Virus record (IMG/VR): IMGVR_UViG_3300006789_000204
Coordinates: 1 to 22,144 of that record
Length of the DNA stretch: 22,144 nucleotides
DNA from: a virus
Reading direction: 5' to 3' (one strand)
The notes below the pieces were generated by a model. The model had not been told where the DNA came from. It ran no database searches and worked only from the letters and a program-made list of their open reading frames with translations. Position 1 is the stretch's first letter. Every line of letters starts with the position of its first letter. Of the stretch, positions 20,690 to 22,144 are shown in pieces. Made by a program: the position numbers and the translations under genes.

Positions 20690-20926
20690 ATGTCAAAAAG
20701 ACCAGTGAATGTAGAAGTTACTCCTCGATATCGGAATGAATCAGCAGAAAAAATGATCAAGAGATTTAATAAAAAAGTAAAAAATGAACGAATTATTGAA
20801 GATTTTAGAGAACGTCAGCGTTATGAAAAACCCTCTCTTAAGAGAAAAAGATTAAAGCTTCGCAAGCGCTTAGTCTTGGAAAAACTTCAAAAAACCATTG
20901 ATGAAAAAAAGAAATTAACTAGTTAG
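20690..20926 (+). CDS. Phage homologue of ribosomal protein bS21
   Basis: This 78-residue, very basic protein has the landmarks of bS21 in order: NESAEKMIKRFNKKVKNERII (about 16-36, the 'E----LRRFKR-VE--GI' helix), RERQRYEKPSLKRKR (about 40-54, the 'R-REFYEKPS-KRKR' signature) and a Lys/Arg-rich C-terminal helix. bS21 sits on the 30S platform near the anti-Shine-Dalgarno end of 16S rRNA and assists initiation. Marine phages are known to encode bS21, and the proteins can join host ribosomes. AAGGATA precedes ATG 20690. Unusually it lies among virion genes. A basic virion protein that merely resembles bS21 is the alternative, but the YEKPS-KRKR block argues against it. Confidence 0.8.
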   Translation: MSKRPVNVEVTPRYRNESAEKMIKRFNKKVKNERIIEDFRERQRYEKPSLKRKRLKLRKRLVLEKLQKTIDEKKKLTS

Positions 20927-20943
20927 ATACAAGGAGTTTACTA

Positions 20944-21363
20944 ATGGCTAATAACAAATTGTTTCCAGGCGGCGCTGGAGTTGGATTAAGAAATGTGGGA
21001 TCCTATCAGGTGTCTGGACATCCATTCATAACCGGCTCAACAGACATGGGAGGCAAAGATATTGAAAATAAGATTGAGTTTCCTTATGTTACTAAAAATG
21101 TAACAGTAATTGCATCTGGCTCTAGTATAGTTAATGTGCATTTTAATACAACTTCTAGTACGGATGTGGTTGCTGGAAATCATTATATTACTCTCGACTC
21201 AGATGAAGACAGCTTTACGTTCGATGCAAAATGTAAAGAAATATATATAACTAGTGTCAATGCTAACGCTGGCTATCAATTGTATGCAACCCTTACCAAC
21301 ATTCCAACGATAAGAATGTATGATCTAACAGGTTCTGGATTAACGACTGGCGATGGTACCTAA
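20944..21363 (+). CDS. Virion structural protein, beta-rich
   Basis: This is a 139-residue protein. It begins ANNKLFPGGAGVGLRNVGSYQVSGHPFITGS, followed by IEFPYVTKNVTVIA, YITLDSDEDSFTFDAKCKEIYI and a Gly/Thr-rich end. The pattern of short hydrophobic strands and the 'NVGSYQVSGHPFITGS' block recur in small structural proteins of marine T4-like phages by recall. No catalytic motif is seen. AAGGAG precedes ATG 20944, spacing 7, predicting strong expression, which suits an abundant head or tail component. The next frame begins five bases after its TAA. Confidence 0.7.
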   Translation: MANNKLFPGGAGVGLRNVGSYQVSGHPFITGSTDMGGKDIENKIEFPYVTKNVTVIASGSSIVNVHFNTTSSTDVVAGNHYITLDSDEDSFTFDAKCKEIYITSVNANAGYQLYATLTNIPTIRMYDLTGSGLTTGDGT

Positions 21364-21368
21364 TAAAA

Positions 21369-22144
21369 GTGGGTGGTTATCGTAAGTTTTTTAAGGATGG
21401 GACTGGCGGGCTCAGAGGAGGTCCAGGCGCAGCTACTGGTAAATTCGAATCAAGCGAGAAGCGCGCCACCACGAGTACAAATGTTTGGGACGATTCAATT
21501 CCCGTTGGCTATTGGGACATGTCTGATGAATCGGGCGCTACAGTGAGTGATGTATCTAGTGCAGGTAATGATTTAGATGGCACTCGACATGGAGATTCTG
21601 GTGATGCCGGTCCAGTTTGGGATACGACAAATAAGGTCAGAGGCGACGCTTCATTGAATTTTATTGACAATTATAGTGATCGAGTATATATGGCTGATAA
21701 TAATGCTTTGGATTTTAATGTTAGTGACACTTTTAGCCTATCATGTTGGCTGAAAAGAGGTTCTGGAACACCTCCTGTTGGTTATGGTGGGTTAATAGCT
21801 AAGATGGCACAAACTGGAAAAACCAGCAGTGGTGATGGTGTTTTTGAAGGGTATACTCTTTGGGTAGAAAGTGTCCAGAAGGCTCCAGCTTTTTTTATAT
21901 ATGAAGCCTACCCAAATCCGGTTTTGCATGTTCGTAGTTCGAATCAGGCTATAGTTAATGATGAAAATTGGCATCATCTTCTTGTAACGTATGATGGAAG
22001 CGCTTCACAAGCTGGTACTATAATTTATTTAGATGGAAGCGCTATAGACACAGACGAAGTGACAGACACTTTGGCTAGCGATGACGATATACTTAATTCA
22101 ACGGAACTATCCATTGGATGTGTAATTAATAATGCAAATGCTGA
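21369..22144 (+). CDS. LamG/concanavalin-like domain protein, 5' part (runs off window)
   Basis: This frame runs from GTG 21369 to the window end (258 codons) with no stop. It starts GGYRKFFKDGTGGLRGGPG, a likely virion-attachment segment. A LamG-type jelly roll follows: GYWDMSDESG, ASLNFIDNYSDRVYM, FSLSCWLKRG and WHHLLVTYDGS, then IYLDGSAIDTD. Such domains bind glycans in tail fibres and adhesins or decorate capsids. The frame opens at 21324 and holds no ATG before the conserved start, so GTG 21369 is the best start. No Shine-Dalgarno is visible; coupling to the gene just upstream is likely. The true length is unknown. Confidence 0.75.
   Translation, partial: MGGYRKFFKDGTGGLRGGPGAATGKFESSEKRATTSTNVWDDSIPVGYWDMSDESGATVSDVSSAGNDLDGTRHGDSGDAGPVWDTTNKVRGDASLNFIDNYSDRVYMADNNALDFNVSDTFSLSCWLKRGSGTPPVGYGGLIAKMAQTGKTSSGDGVFEGYTLWVESVQKAPAFFIYEAYPNPVLHVRSSNQAIVNDENWHHLLVTYDGSASQAGTIIYLDGSAIDTDEVTDTLASDDDILNSTELSIGCVINNANA

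Overview
The window reads as an almost gap-free, one-strand segment of a tailed-phage genome (every supported gene is on the + strand). It belongs to a T4-like myovirus lineage of the kind found in marine viral metagenomes. The basis is a gp17-type terminase large subunit (12429-14030), a gp20-type portal (14037-16016) and a gp21-type prohead protease (17800-18411) in T4 order, plus T4-style replication/recombination genes (primase; gp47/gp46-type nuclease-ATPase). The DNA is visibly AT-rich, genes overlap by a few bases or abut, and I see no tRNA, rRNA, integrase, IS element or CRISPR array. The host cannot be told from the sequence; a Gram-negative marine bacterium is only an inference. Names such as 'gp17' mean homology or position by reading, not a database match.

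Layout. (1) 2-2611: three virion-type genes, the first cut by the window edge, the next two diverged tandem paralogues of exactly 389 aa each. (2) 2624-7805: a DNA-metabolism island with a RuvC-family resolvase, a DnaG-type primase, two small proteins (one with a zinc ribbon) and a 1051-aa single-chain fusion of SbcD/Mre11 nuclease with SbcC/Rad50 ATPase. The resolvase and primase genes both lack a Shine-Dalgarno sequence, and each has a sigma70-like -10 hexamer ending exactly 6 nt before its ATG, so leaderless early transcripts are likely. (3) 7815-10602: a right-handed beta-helix protein, then four small genes including a holin-sized membrane protein, a membrane-anchored coiled coil and a signal-peptide/C-terminal-anchor protein, a possible lysis or envelope cassette. 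(4) 10609-14030: a beta-rich protein, a cysteine-cluster protein, small proteins and the terminase. (5) 14037-18411: portal with an acidic repeat tail, conserved proteins in the gp67/gp68 position, a membrane CxxC protein, a 34-aa gene and the prohead protease. (6) 18413-22144: proteins carrying a recurring basic/acidic N-terminal peptide, a ParB-like-domain protein, a phage homologue of ribosomal protein bS21, a virion-type protein and the start of a LamG-fold protein.

How it fits together. Terminase and portal would package DNA into a prohead matured by the gp21-like protease. The most interesting pattern is a short peptide of the type K-x-x-L-K-x-x-I-K-E-E-L at the N-terminus of several unrelated proteins around the portal/protease genes, and again at one C-terminus. 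It contains I-x-E, the cleavage consensus of T4 gp21, and resembles in design the capsid-targeting sequence of T4 internal head proteins. This suggests a set of proteins addressed to the prohead and possibly injected. Other notable points are the SbcD-SbcC fusion, bS21 placed among virion genes, and the absence of sheath/tube genes between terminase and portal and of a recognisable capsid gene after the protease.
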